In this document: piece by piece, positions 22,889 through 30,743 of the stretch
How the letters are laid out: every line of letters starts with the position of its first letter
Numbering within the stretch: the first letter of the stretch is position 1
DNA from: Cyanobacteria bacterium RI_101
GTDB lineage: Bacteria > Cyanobacteriota > Cyanobacteriia > Cyanobacteriales > Microcystaceae
Reading direction: 5' to 3'
DNA length: 32,393 bases
Assembly: GCA_016471375.1 (NCBI GenBank)
Contig: WGLZ01000051.1
Location: 1 to 32,393 of the forward strand
The notes under the pieces: model-generated
Databases searched by the model: none
The model's input: only the letters and a program-made list of their open reading frames with translations
Told to the model about the DNA's origin: nothing
Program-made: the position numbers and the translations under genes

Positions 22889-24013
22889 TTATAGCGGTGT
22901 TTTCGGGTTTGTCGGCGTAAGATCCTCAATATCTTGGGATTTCACTTTGTCGAGGGGAATTAGAACCTGCTTCTGCAACGAACCAAAATCGATCTTGCTC
23001 AAATCGACTGAGCGAACCCGCCTGTTGTGTTGCGTGTGGTAATACAATTTTTTGTTCTTCGTATCATAGACGGTCGTCCAGATGGTGGAACTGCGCATAC
23101 CCTTGGTCTTGGCTTCGCCTTCACCCTCGGCGGAACCCAGCGGTAAGTTAAAATTATCCAACATGCGAAATAGTTCGTAGACCGTCTCTTGCCCCGTCGG
23201 CGTGGGACGCGCCGTCTGCGAGAACGCCACGGCCCGGACAAACCGGGACGGGGGAGTGTTATCGCCGGGCAACCCAATCATCCCGCTTCCGCCGCCCAGG
23301 GGCGCAAAGTCCATGTCCTCAAGCCGTTTCGTCGGCAACGCCACGTGAGACAGATTGATGTAGTTCCGCAGGTTGGTAATATGCCAGTCATAGTTCGGCG
23401 CATTAGTAATCACACCGAGCGGCGCATCGTAGATGACAAGTTCGCCCTTCACGTATTCGATCACGACGGCTTTGCCGCTTGGTTCGGTGACGATCCAGTG
23501 CCCCGGCGGGGCGAAACCAAGGGATGGCGCGACCACCGGGGTGACGCGAACTTTGGCGAGCGCCGCCTTGGCCTCCTCCACCGTCGCGGTAGTCGAAAGC
23601 AGATAGGGAACGACATCGCCGGGCCCCATGCTCATGTTCGACTTGGCTGGGTCATAGGCTTGATACTCCGTAAAGCCCGGAAGGTAGAATCCATTAACGG
23701 CAAGGCCCTTTTCATTCATGCCGTCGAGAATGAGACCCTCGCCCATAGCGGGGGCGTCCAAGCCGATAAATCCGTGCCGCCCTTTCCAGGTCAAACCGGG
23801 TTTACGGTCAGGCGTATGACCTACAAATTGCTCTCCGCGGGGGAGGATGACTACCTGGGAGAGCAAATCGAAAGTGCCCCATTCCATCGTGCGGCCGAAA
23901 ACGACCGCCCCGTCCCGGGCCTTCAGGGTAATCCCGGTACAGGCGTCGGCAATGGGCGTCATCGCGACAGCCGCAATCGTAGAGAACAAAGCTAGGAGTT
24001 TTGGAATTTTCAT
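22889..24013 (-). CDS. Exported linear amide C-N hydrolase (choloylglycine hydrolase family)
   Basis: This 374-residue precursor has a cleavable signal peptide (1-24, ending PIADA), so that C25 becomes the N-terminal nucleophile. R41 and E44 in FGRTMEW stand at the positions of Arg18 and Asp21 of bile-salt hydrolases. LNEKGLAVNG-type sequence (here MNEKGLAVNGFYLPG) and VITNAPNYDW supply the Asn residues. Such Ntn hydrolases cleave amide bonds in conjugated bile salts, penicillin V or acyl-homoserine lactones. The gene lacks GGCGCC and has a more even codon use than the core genes, suggesting transfer. An AGGA ribosome-binding site lies six bases before the ATG. A TATGAT at 24092-24097 may give it its own promoter, since the gap to the anSME gene is 172 bases. 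Confidence 0.88.
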   Translation of the reverse strand: MKIPKLLALFSTIAAVAMTPIADACTGITLKARDGAVVFGRTMEWGTFDLLSQVVILPRGEQFVGHTPDRKPGLTWKGRHGFIGLDAPAMGEGLILDGMNEKGLAVNGFYLPGFTEYQAYDPAKSNMSMGPGDVVPYLLSTTATVEEAKAALAKVRVTPVVAPSLGFAPPGHWIVTEPSGKAVVIEYVKGELVIYDAPLGVITNAPNYDWHITNLRNYINLSHVALPTKRLEDMDFAPLGGGSGMIGLPGDNTPPSRFVRAVAFSQTARPTPTGQETVYELFRMLDNFNLPLGSAEGEGEAKTKGMRSSTIWTTVYDTKNKKLYYHTQHNRRVRSVDLSKIDFGSLQKQVLIPLDKVKSQDIEDLTPTNPKTPL

Positions 24014-24185
24014 GCGTCCTATTCATTGATTGAGTTGGCAAAAACTAAGTTTAGTTAAGGTGAGTCATGGGGGCTTAAGTGTCCGTCAGTCATCATACGG
24101 TAATTTCCACGATATCACGCCAAAATACACATTTTTTTAAGAATCTTTCTGGACATTATGCTCAAATGAAATGATCGCCAAAAAT

Positions 24186-25433
24186 TTAACAGCGCCGAGC
24201 TTGCCCAAAACCCGCGGGACGATTCTGACGGCGCTCTTGGGCGGCTAATTTTCTCATAATCTCGGACGCCTCCTTACCTTGATGAAGAAGTTTTACCATC
24301 ATTTTGAGCGGTTGATCAATGTGGGTGAAAAAATGTTTATAACCGGCGCAGAGATAATTTAAGCCCGGCTCCCCGTCGGGGGTTTCGATGAAACGATGTT
24401 TGGGGCATTCGCCATGACAGGCAAACCGAACCTCGCACTCTCGGCAATACTTCGGTAAAGTGTCCGATTTATCCTGACCAAATTTAAATTGGCGCTGGCT
24501 ACCGATCAACTCCGCCATGGAATTGTCCTGAATATTCCCGAGAAGATAGTCGGGTTCCACAAAATGATCGCAGGAGTAAAGATCGCCGTTATGTTCCAAG
24601 GCGACGCCTAATCCGCAGGTCGGGGAAAAGAAACACATTCCCGTGGGCAAATTTAACCAACTTCTGACCGCCGCCTCAAAGGTTTGCACGAAGACTTTGC
24701 CGACATCTTTACGAACCCATTCGTCAAAAATAGCGGTTAGAAAAAGACCAAATTGTTCGGGCAAGACAGAGTTTTCCGAAACTGTGGTTCCCTGTTGATA
24801 GAGGGTTCTACCGTCTTCATTGACCCGTTCCACAACGGGAATAAACTGAATCCAATCAGTTTTGACTTCATCCCGTAGAAAACGATAAACCTCTAGGGGA
24901 TGTTGGCTATTAACCCGATTCACCGTGGTTAAGATATTGTACTCAACGCCGTGTTTTTGTAATAGTCTTAACCCTTTCATCACCTTATCAAAGGTGGGTC
25001 GCCCCGCCTTATCGACCCGATTGGCGTCATGGAGTTCCCTCGGCCCGTCTAAACTTAAGCCGATTAGATAATTATTAACCTTAAAAAATTCGCACCATTC
25101 ATCGTCTAAAAGTGTGCCGTTGGTTTGTAAGGTATTTTCAAAGGTCATGCCGGGCTTACGGTATTTTTCCTGATAGGCGATGGCTTTTCTGAAAAAATCC
25201 ACTCCCATCAAAGTCGGCTCTCCCCCCTGCCAAGCCACCGTCACTTGAGGGGTTTGATGGGCGTCGATCAGTTGACGAATATAACGCTCTAAAAGCTCCT
25301 CCGACATGCGAAATTTACTGCCGGGGTAAAGTTCTTCTTTATCGAGGAAGAAACAATAGGAGCAGTCTAGATTACAAATAGCGCCGGTGGGTTTGGCGAG
25401 AACATGGAAGCGGGGGGGAGCGTATTGGGTCAT
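24186..25433 (-). CDS. Anaerobic sulfatase-maturating enzyme (radical SAM/SPASM)
   Basis: The 415-residue protein has FHVLAKPTGAICNLDCSYCF, in which C20, C24 and C27 form the CxxxCxxC cluster of radical SAM enzymes, followed by VAWQGGEPTLMGVDFF. The C-terminal SPASM region supplies cysteines for two auxiliary clusters (GMCFFSPTCGLG, YSCDHF, YCRECEVRFACHGECPKHRF, LCAGYKHFF). This is the anSME architecture; anSMEs oxidise a Cys or Ser in type I sulfatases to formylglycine without oxygen. The gene lies 32 bases after the HAD gene and in the same run as a sulfatase with a CTAGR motif, its presumed client. It contains no GGCGCC. Confidence 0.93.
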   Translation of the reverse strand: MTQYAPPRFHVLAKPTGAICNLDCSYCFFLDKEELYPGSKFRMSEELLERYIRQLIDAHQTPQVTVAWQGGEPTLMGVDFFRKAIAYQEKYRKPGMTFENTLQTNGTLLDDEWCEFFKVNNYLIGLSLDGPRELHDANRVDKAGRPTFDKVMKGLRLLQKHGVEYNILTTVNRVNSQHPLEVYRFLRDEVKTDWIQFIPVVERVNEDGRTLYQQGTTVSENSVLPEQFGLFLTAIFDEWVRKDVGKVFVQTFEAAVRSWLNLPTGMCFFSPTCGLGVALEHNGDLYSCDHFVEPDYLLGNIQDNSMAELIGSQRQFKFGQDKSDTLPKYCRECEVRFACHGECPKHRFIETPDGEPGLNYLCAGYKHFFTHIDQPLKMMVKLLHQGKEASEIMRKLAAQERRQNRPAGFGQARRC

Positions 25434-25465
25434 GGGGGTTAAGAAAGAGATTTTTAATTAAAACA

Positions 25466-26461
25466 TTAACCGAAGGGAAAAACCCGTTCCCAATCTTTTT
25501 GGATACTGGCAACTTGCCAATTATTGGCCCGGGCCGCCTTGAGGGAAGCTTGATCCGCTTCGCCGTAGGCAAATTCCCGTCGCGGGTCGTCGTGGTTAAT
25601 TAACAGTTGTAAGGACGGCGCGGCGCTTTGACTGTAGGTCAGCATGGCGATGTCGCCCCCGGATCTGACATTTCCCGCCGCGAAAATAGGGGTCTTGCCA
25701 ATATGTAAATTAATCCCCACAGGTTTTTGCTGTTGATCATTAATGGTCTCCACTTCCGGCAAGCGCCAGATAACGCCCTTCCCTCCCAGGAGCCGAAACT
25801 CTTTTTTTAGGGAACTGCCAATGACCTGTTGGGGCGGGATTCCATAAAGGTCTTCGGAAATCGCCCGAATGAAATCTATGCCGCCCCCGGAGGAAATCCA
25901 GGTTTGAAACCCCTGTTGTCTCAGATAACTTAACAATTCCAGCATCGGTTGATAAACCATTTGGCTCAAGGGAACGCCAAAGCGGGGATGTTGGGCGGTC
26001 TTGAAAAAAGCCTTGACCTCGGCGCTAAATTCCGCCTCGGTTTGATTAGCTAAACTCTCCGCCAGCGCCGTCATAACTTGCTTTCTGTTCATTTGAGCCA
26101 GCGCCGCTAAATTCCCATCCAGAAGGGCGCGATCAACCGGGGTCAGCGCCGAAGGATCGGGGGGATTTTTCCGCAACCGCCACTGGAGAAACAAAACCTG
26201 GATTAAGGGTTCCTCGCACCAGAGAGTCCCGTCATTATCGAAGACGGCGATCCGGTCGGCGCTGGGCGTAAAGTTGGGAGCGCCGGGAGTGGCGACCCCT
26301 AGGACAAAGTTCAACAGCGCCGCTTTAACGGGGCCCGGGCGCCAACTGGGTAAGGGATTGGCGCTTGTGGAGGAGGCTAGAACCGGCCCAAGGCCGGATA
26401 TTAGACCCAAAGAAGTTCCGAAACTGAGTTGTAAAAGACGGCGCCGCCGGAGGATGGACAT
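25466..26461 (-). CDS. Exported HAD-superfamily phosphatase-like protein
   Basis: With the start at 26461 the protein has 331 residues. It opens MSILRRRRLLQLSFGTSLGL, a basic twin-arginine-like n-region and hydrophobic core ending near PVLASS. The HAD motif I is AVFDNDGTLW, with D75 and D77, and motif II is WISSGGG. Motif III/IV probably falls in the AGNVRSGGDIAML region. It is most like phosphoserine-phosphatase-type HAD proteins, probably periplasmic. An upstream extension to 26584 is open but is encoded by a palindromic repeat, so it is rejected. The gene lies 165 bases after the transporter stop and 32 bases before the anSME gene. Confidence 0.8.
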   Translation of the reverse strand: MSILRRRRLLQLSFGTSLGLISGLGPVLASSTSANPLPSWRPGPVKAALLNFVLGVATPGAPNFTPSADRIAVFDNDGTLWCEEPLIQVLFLQWRLRKNPPDPSALTPVDRALLDGNLAALAQMNRKQVMTALAESLANQTEAEFSAEVKAFFKTAQHPRFGVPLSQMVYQPMLELLSYLRQQGFQTWISSGGGIDFIRAISEDLYGIPPQQVIGSSLKKEFRLLGGKGVIWRLPEVETINDQQQKPVGINLHIGKTPIFAAGNVRSGGDIAMLTYSQSAAPSLQLLINHDDPRREFAYGEADQASLKAARANNWQVASIQKDWERVFPFG

Positions 26462-26514
26462 CGGGAGATTTAGGAAAACTAAGGGGATGTTTAATAAGCG
26501 TTGATCCGCCGCCT

Positions 26515-26565
26515 CAATCCCCCAACTTGGGGGGACTTTGACGACCGTTCCCCCCAGAATTGGAC
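26515..26565. repeat. Palindromic C/G-tract repeat upstream of the HAD gene
   Basis: ATCCCCCAACTTGGGGGGAC forms a hairpin, followed after TTTGACGACCG by TTCCCCCCAGAATTGG. It belongs to the dispersed CCCCC/GGGGG family of this genome and lies in the gap between the transporter and HAD genes. Confidence 0.55.
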
Positions 26566-26626
26566 GGAACCATCGTTTTAACAATATAAGAATTTCAACG
26601 GCATGAGGAGACGGAGCTATTCCTCG

Positions 26627-27502
26627 CTATATCGCGCTCCCTGATTCGGCGCCGTCGAGGAGTTTGCGAATTTTTTTCAGATAAATCGCGGTGATGGCCG
26701 TATTGAGCAACAAATATAAGGCGATGGCCGCAAAGGACAGTTTTTGTTCGGGAAAATTCACTCCGGCGATGGCCAAGGCCATGCCAGGGTGACGGGAAAC
26801 GGTAGAAACGGCTAACGCGGCGCGGTCGTCAGGATCGGGGCCGCCAAAAAGATGGCCAACGACTAACCCAATGACCACAAACAGTACAGCCACTAAGACA
26901 GTGCCGTTCCCAATCAAGGAGAGAATCGATGGAAGGGATTTAGCTAAGATTACCAAGACTCCTAGTAGCAAAAGGATGTTGCCAATCCGCGAGAGGATAG
27001 TGGCCGCCTTCCCCGCCACCTTTGGCAGAGCGTAGTGAGTCATAACTCCTAATACCAGTGGTAGTAAAATCACTTTGAGAACGATTTCCGCCACTGTCGC
27101 CGGTAAAATTGTCACCGACTGTGGAAAGGCCCTGTCAAAAATTTCAATGAGTAACGGCACAAAGACGATGGCCAACAGGGACATGGCCACCAGTAAACCG
27201 ATCACATAGGATGCTGTGGCCCCGGCCTTTAACTGTTTCTTGGGTAGTAAGGGCGGAATGGGCGACACTGAAAGGGCAAACAGGGCAATCTTGACGGCGG
27301 GATGCACGTGGCTGAACAGGGCAATTAAGAGACCGGCCACCAACGGCATCACCAGATAGATAGGGACGATCGCCCTGACCAATTGTTGGGGTTTCCGCGC
27401 TAAGCCAGTGAGATCTCGAAAACTGGATTCCAAACCCAGGGAAAAAACCGTCAGAAAAATACTGCCCTTGACCAATAAACCAACCAGTTGCGCCGGGGTC
27501 AT
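26627..27502 (-). CDS. BASS-family Na+-dependent transporter
   Basis: This 291-residue membrane protein has about nine or ten hydrophobic helices. It has the bile acid:sodium symporter fold: an early FLTVFSLGLESSF, then RAIVPIYLVMPLVAGLLIAL, ALFALSVSPIPPLLPKKQ, and a late VSTVSRHPGMALAIAG that corresponds to the second conserved crossing motif. BASS carriers import bile acids, pyruvate, pantoate or other organic anions with sodium. The ATG at 27502, preceded by GGGAG at a suitable distance, is preferred over TTG at 27520. It lies about 95 bases after the sulfatase stop, in the same direction, and so is a likely uptake partner. Confidence 0.85.
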   Translation of the reverse strand: MTPAQLVGLLVKGSIFLTVFSLGLESSFRDLTGLARKPQQLVRAIVPIYLVMPLVAGLLIALFSHVHPAVKIALFALSVSPIPPLLPKKQLKAGATASYVIGLLVAMSLLAIVFVPLLIEIFDRAFPQSVTILPATVAEIVLKVILLPLVLGVMTHYALPKVAGKAATILSRIGNILLLLGVLVILAKSLPSILSLIGNGTVLVAVLFVVIGLVVGHLFGGPDPDDRAALAVSTVSRHPGMALAIAGVNFPEQKLSFAAIALYLLLNTAITAIYLKKIRKLLDGAESGSAI

Positions 27503-27597
27503 AACGTCAACGTCTCCCAAGAGGTCTCAAAAATTAAGAGCGCCGGGGAAAAGGGGATCGGCTAATCCCCCTTTCCCCGCAATGGCTAAGCTTCGAC

Positions 27598-29100
27598 TTA
27601 ACGAGCGCCGGCGGTTGACGTCATTTTGTCCATCACCTGTTCGAGGCTAAAGCTGGCCGCTTTTTGGCGCGGGGGATAGGCTTTAAAGGTCTCTAGGAAC
27701 TGAGCCACATAGGTCTGAGCGGGCACCAGTAGGAAGACGTGGTCTAACATCCAGTCCCAATAGGTGTTCGAGGTCACATCCGCCCGTTCGTAGGGGTCAG
27801 TCAGGAGGTTAAAGATTTTAGGAACCCGCAGGGCCACAAAGGGTTCCGCCCAAATTTGTAACGTTCCCGTTTGCCGTTGTTCCATAAAGACAATCTTCCA
27901 ATTGTCGTAGCGCAACCCCGTCAGATCGCCATCGTCGGAGAAGTAGAAGAACTCCACCCGCGGACTTTTGTCGGTTTTACCCGTCCAGTAATCCAGCATG
28001 TTGTAGCCGTCGAGGTGAATCTTAAAGGTCTTATTGCCGACTGGGTGACCGGTTAAGAGTTTTTGCTTAATTTCCGGTTCTCCGGCCGCGGCCAACAGGG
28101 TCGGCAACCAATCGAGATGGCTCACAATCCCCGTGATGTTCGTGCCAGCCTCAATCTTACCGGGCCAACGCACCAAGCAAGGAACCCGATAAGCGCCTTC
28201 CCAGTTAGAATTTTTCTCATTGCGGAAAGGCGTCATCCCCGCGTCGGGCCAACTGTTCATGTGGGGGCCGTTATCGGTGCTATACATGACGATGGTGTCG
28301 TCGGTAATACCCAGTTCATCTAACAGGTTGAGCATCTCCCCAATGCAGTTGTCGTGATAAATCATCACGTCATGGTATTCCGACTGCCAGCGACCGGATT
28401 GACCCAAATCCTGGGGTCGGGCGTGGGTGCGGAAGTGCATGTGGGTGGTGTTAAACCAAACAAAGAAGGGTTCCCCGGAGGCGACGGCGTCGCGGATAAA
28501 GCGTTTCGCCTCGGTCATAAATTCTTCGTCGCAAGTCTGCATCCGTTCTTTGGTCAACGGCCCCGTGTTTTCAATCCGTTGAGTCCCGTCGCCATTGGCC
28601 CAACAGTGCAAGACGCCGCGGGGGCCATAATTTTGCTGGAAGTTGGGAAAATCTTCCGGTTGGGGATAATCCCGTAATTCCGGTTCTTCTTCGGCGTTGA
28701 GGTGATAGAGATTGCCGAAAAATTCATCAAAGCCGTGCATCGTCGGTAAATGCTCGTCCCGGTCGCCGAAGTGGTTTTTGCCAAATTGGCCGGTGCGATA
28801 CCCCAGGGGTTTCAGCAATTCAGCGATGGAGGGATCGTCGGCGTGAAAACCGAGTTCAGCACCCGGTAACCCCACTTTACTTAAGCCGGTACGGAACACC
28901 GATTGCCCGGTGATAAATGCCGCCCGCCCAGCCGTACAGCTTTGCTCTGCGTAGTAGTGAATAAATTTTGCGCCCTCGTTGGCGACCCGATCAATATTGG
29001 GGGTTTGATAACCCATCAGACCGTCGCTGTAGCAACTGAGGTTGCTTTGTCCGATGTCGTCGCCCCAGAGAATGAGGATGTTGGGTTGTCCGTTTGGCAT
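27598..29100 (-). CDS. Arylsulfatase, type I formylglycine sulfatase
   Basis: This 500-residue alkaline-phosphatase-superfamily sulfatase has NILILWGDDIGQSNLS near the N-terminus, with D14 and D15 as metal ligands. The active-site motif SCTAGRAAFITG has C55 as the residue converted to formylglycine. GKNHFGD (K108, H110), FNTTHMHF, and STDNGPH supply the other active-site residues. The motif is CxAxR instead of the usual CxPxR. There is no signal peptide, so it should act in the cytoplasm, which fits maturation by the anSME encoded three genes downstream. It contains no GGCGCC over 1.5 kb. An AGGAG lies 12 bases before the ATG. It is first in a minus-strand series, with an AraC-type gene divergent. 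Confidence 0.95.
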   Translation of the reverse strand: MPNGQPNILILWGDDIGQSNLSCYSDGLMGYQTPNIDRVANEGAKFIHYYAEQSCTAGRAAFITGQSVFRTGLSKVGLPGAELGFHADDPSIAELLKPLGYRTGQFGKNHFGDRDEHLPTMHGFDEFFGNLYHLNAEEEPELRDYPQPEDFPNFQQNYGPRGVLHCWANGDGTQRIENTGPLTKERMQTCDEEFMTEAKRFIRDAVASGEPFFVWFNTTHMHFRTHARPQDLGQSGRWQSEYHDVMIYHDNCIGEMLNLLDELGITDDTIVMYSTDNGPHMNSWPDAGMTPFRNEKNSNWEGAYRVPCLVRWPGKIEAGTNITGIVSHLDWLPTLLAAAGEPEIKQKLLTGHPVGNKTFKIHLDGYNMLDYWTGKTDKSPRVEFFYFSDDGDLTGLRYDNWKIVFMEQRQTGTLQIWAEPFVALRVPKIFNLLTDPYERADVTSNTYWDWMLDHVFLLVPAQTYVAQFLETFKAYPPRQKAASFSLEQVMDKMTSTAGAR

Positions 29101-29616
29101 AAAGTTTAGAGTCTCCTAGATATTGAATGGCAGGTTTCCGTGAGTATGGAGTTGATTCAACCAGAGCGCCGGAGTCAATCCAGAGAACTTGGGCCATCCT
29201 CAAAACCCGTTTAAGCCCCAGAGTAGCAAGGCGCCGACGCGGGTTTGATCAAAAAAGCGCAATTTTCTAGGGTCGTCCGCCCAAGGCTGACGCGAGGCTA
29301 ACTGTGTTTCGGACTGGCGCGGCCAAAGTTATGACCCTCAAAACGTCCCCGACTAAGCGGTCTCAGTCTATGATTGACGGTTAGCGTTCTCAGCGCCCCC
29401 AAGGGCAAGAGGAGAACCGCATTAAATACGGATACCCACCCCTCCAAGGCGGGGAACCGGCAGTACAGCGCCGATAATAAACTCCCCCTCTTGGGAGGAG
29501 GCTGGGGGGTGGGTTTAAATGCCGATACCCACCCCTAACCCCTCCAAGGAGGGGAACCGGAAAGGTCGGATTGCAAGTTAGAGGTCACTAATCAAATCAC
29601 TTAACTTTATGACACT
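29101..29616. promoter_or_regulatory. Divergent intergenic region between the sulfatase and AraC genes
   Basis: A 516-base region between the divergent starts should contain both promoters and any AraC-type operator. I could not assign a confident -35/-10 pair. Its right part is occupied by a palindromic repeat cluster (29431-29560). The left part, 29101-29430, shows no recognisable gene. Confidence 0.4.
29431..29560. repeat. Repeat cluster of the ACCCACCCCTCCAAGG family
   Basis: Two direct copies, GATACCCACCCCTCCAAGGC at 29431 and CGATACCCACCCCTAACCCC at 29523, each end in GGGGAACCGG. They flank an inverted counterpart, CCTCTTGGGAGGAGGC followed by GGGGGGTGGG, at 29485-29514. Strong stems can form between the copies. 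It lies close to the AraC gene start. Confidence 0.65.
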
Positions 29617-30654
29617 ATGGTTAAGAAAAGCTTTTCACTCGACTTGCCCTATCTAAATTTTTCCTATCGCTATCGTCAATTTGACGACAGCCTCTCATTT
29701 TTTACCAATCTAAATTGTTTTCAGTTAGATATTTGTCAACTCAGCGCCGGTAGATTTCAGGGTAGTTCGGTAGAAATCAGTAGTCCTAATGTCAGAATTG
29801 ATCGGCACTTACACACCCGGCTCATGAAACTAGAAGGAGCGCCGGTTAAGACTTGGGCCTTCGCCGTGCCGATGTTTCCTATTTGGTTACTGTTTGACGA
29901 CAAATATCAGCTAGAGGATAATTATATATTGTTAGGCCCGCCTCAATCAGAGTTTAAGATGATTCAAAAATCCGCCTATGGCGTTTATCTCATTTACTTT
30001 AGCGAAGCCTTTTTCTTTCAACTCTGCGAAAATTATCATCTCCCAGAGCCGACGCGACTGTTAGGCTCCGCCTTTTTTAACACTTCCGCTTTAAGCGCCT
30101 CTCGCCAACGGTTACTGGCTCTGAGACGCTCCCTGAGCCAACTGTTTGAGCGGGCTAGTTTTGCCCTAGTTTCTCATCATAGAGACAGTTTTCTTTACCC
30201 TTATTTGATAAACGACTTTATCGACCAATTAGAAACCCACATCGCCCAGCAGTTAATGGCTTTTTTAGCCGAATCCCAAGAGATTAAACCCAAAAAGACC
30301 ACTTTAAAACGCAGCGCCGCTCTCCGCCAAGCGGAAGCGTTTATGGAAAGCTGCGCCCAGGCGGATATTACCGCCGCTGATATTGGTCGAGCCGCGGGCG
30401 TCAGTCAGCGAACTTTGGAATACACTTTTCGGGAGTTCTATGGGCTGTCTCCGAAAGCCTACCTGAAACAATGGCGCCTCAATCGGTTTCGTCTCGCCCT
30501 ACGGGAACAAGCGCCGCAAGGAGGTCGGGTTAATGAGATCGGCGCCGAGTGGGGCTTTTGGCATTCCGGCCAACTGGCCCGGGATTATTACCGTCTCTTT
30601 GGAGAGTTACCGTCTCAAACCCTGAGCGTCGCCGGCAAATCTTTAGTGGTTTGA
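29617..30654 (+). CDS. AraC-family transcriptional regulator
   Basis: This 345-residue protein has an N-terminal ligand-binding/dimerisation region (about 1-215) with CQLSAGRFQGSSVEISSPNV, a cupin-like start. Its C-terminal AraC DNA-binding domain has two helix-turn-helices: ITAADIGRAAGVSQRTLEYT with FREFYGLSPKAYLKQWRLNR, then VNEIGAEWGFWHSGQLARDY with YRLFGELPSQTL. It is divergent from the sulfatase gene cluster, so it is a good candidate for its substrate-responsive regulator, but it could act elsewhere. The gene contains GGCGCC and is cyanobacterial in codon use, so it may be older in this genome than the sulfatase. Confidence 0.9.
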   Translation: MVKKSFSLDLPYLNFSYRYRQFDDSLSFFTNLNCFQLDICQLSAGRFQGSSVEISSPNVRIDRHLHTRLMKLEGAPVKTWAFAVPMFPIWLLFDDKYQLEDNYILLGPPQSEFKMIQKSAYGVYLIYFSEAFFFQLCENYHLPEPTRLLGSAFFNTSALSASRQRLLALRRSLSQLFERASFALVSHHRDSFLYPYLINDFIDQLETHIAQQLMAFLAESQEIKPKKTTLKRSAALRQAEAFMESCAQADITAADIGRAAGVSQRTLEYTFREFYGLSPKAYLKQWRLNRFRLALREQAPQGGRVNEIGAEWGFWHSGQLARDYYRLFGELPSQTLSVAGKSLVV

Positions 30655-30701
30655 AGTTGTCTGACTGGTGAGAACAAAGTTGGTTTGCCCTCATCCCCCA
30701 G

Positions 30702-30729
30702 CCCCTTCTCCCAATTCTGGGAGAAGGGG
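30702..30729. terminator. Perfect hairpin between convergent araC-type gene and lipA
   Basis: CCCCTTCTCCCA, loop ATTC, TGGGAGAAGGGG makes a 12-bp perfect stem. It lies 48 bases after the AraC gene stop and 15 bases beyond the lipA stop, so it can serve both directions. There is no T-run, so it is either a factor-assisted terminator or simply a repeat. Confidence 0.45.
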
Positions 30730-30743
30730 AGCCAAAACTTTCC

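Noticed and set aside
23189-23995. 268-residue plus-strand frame antisense to the amidase
   Set aside because: It is a shadow of the GC-rich amidase gene; no recognisable domain, and the minus-strand product has all family residues.
26462-26584. 41-residue N-terminal extension of the HAD protein
   Set aside because: It spans a palindromic repeat; starting at 26461 yields a proper signal-like N-terminus.
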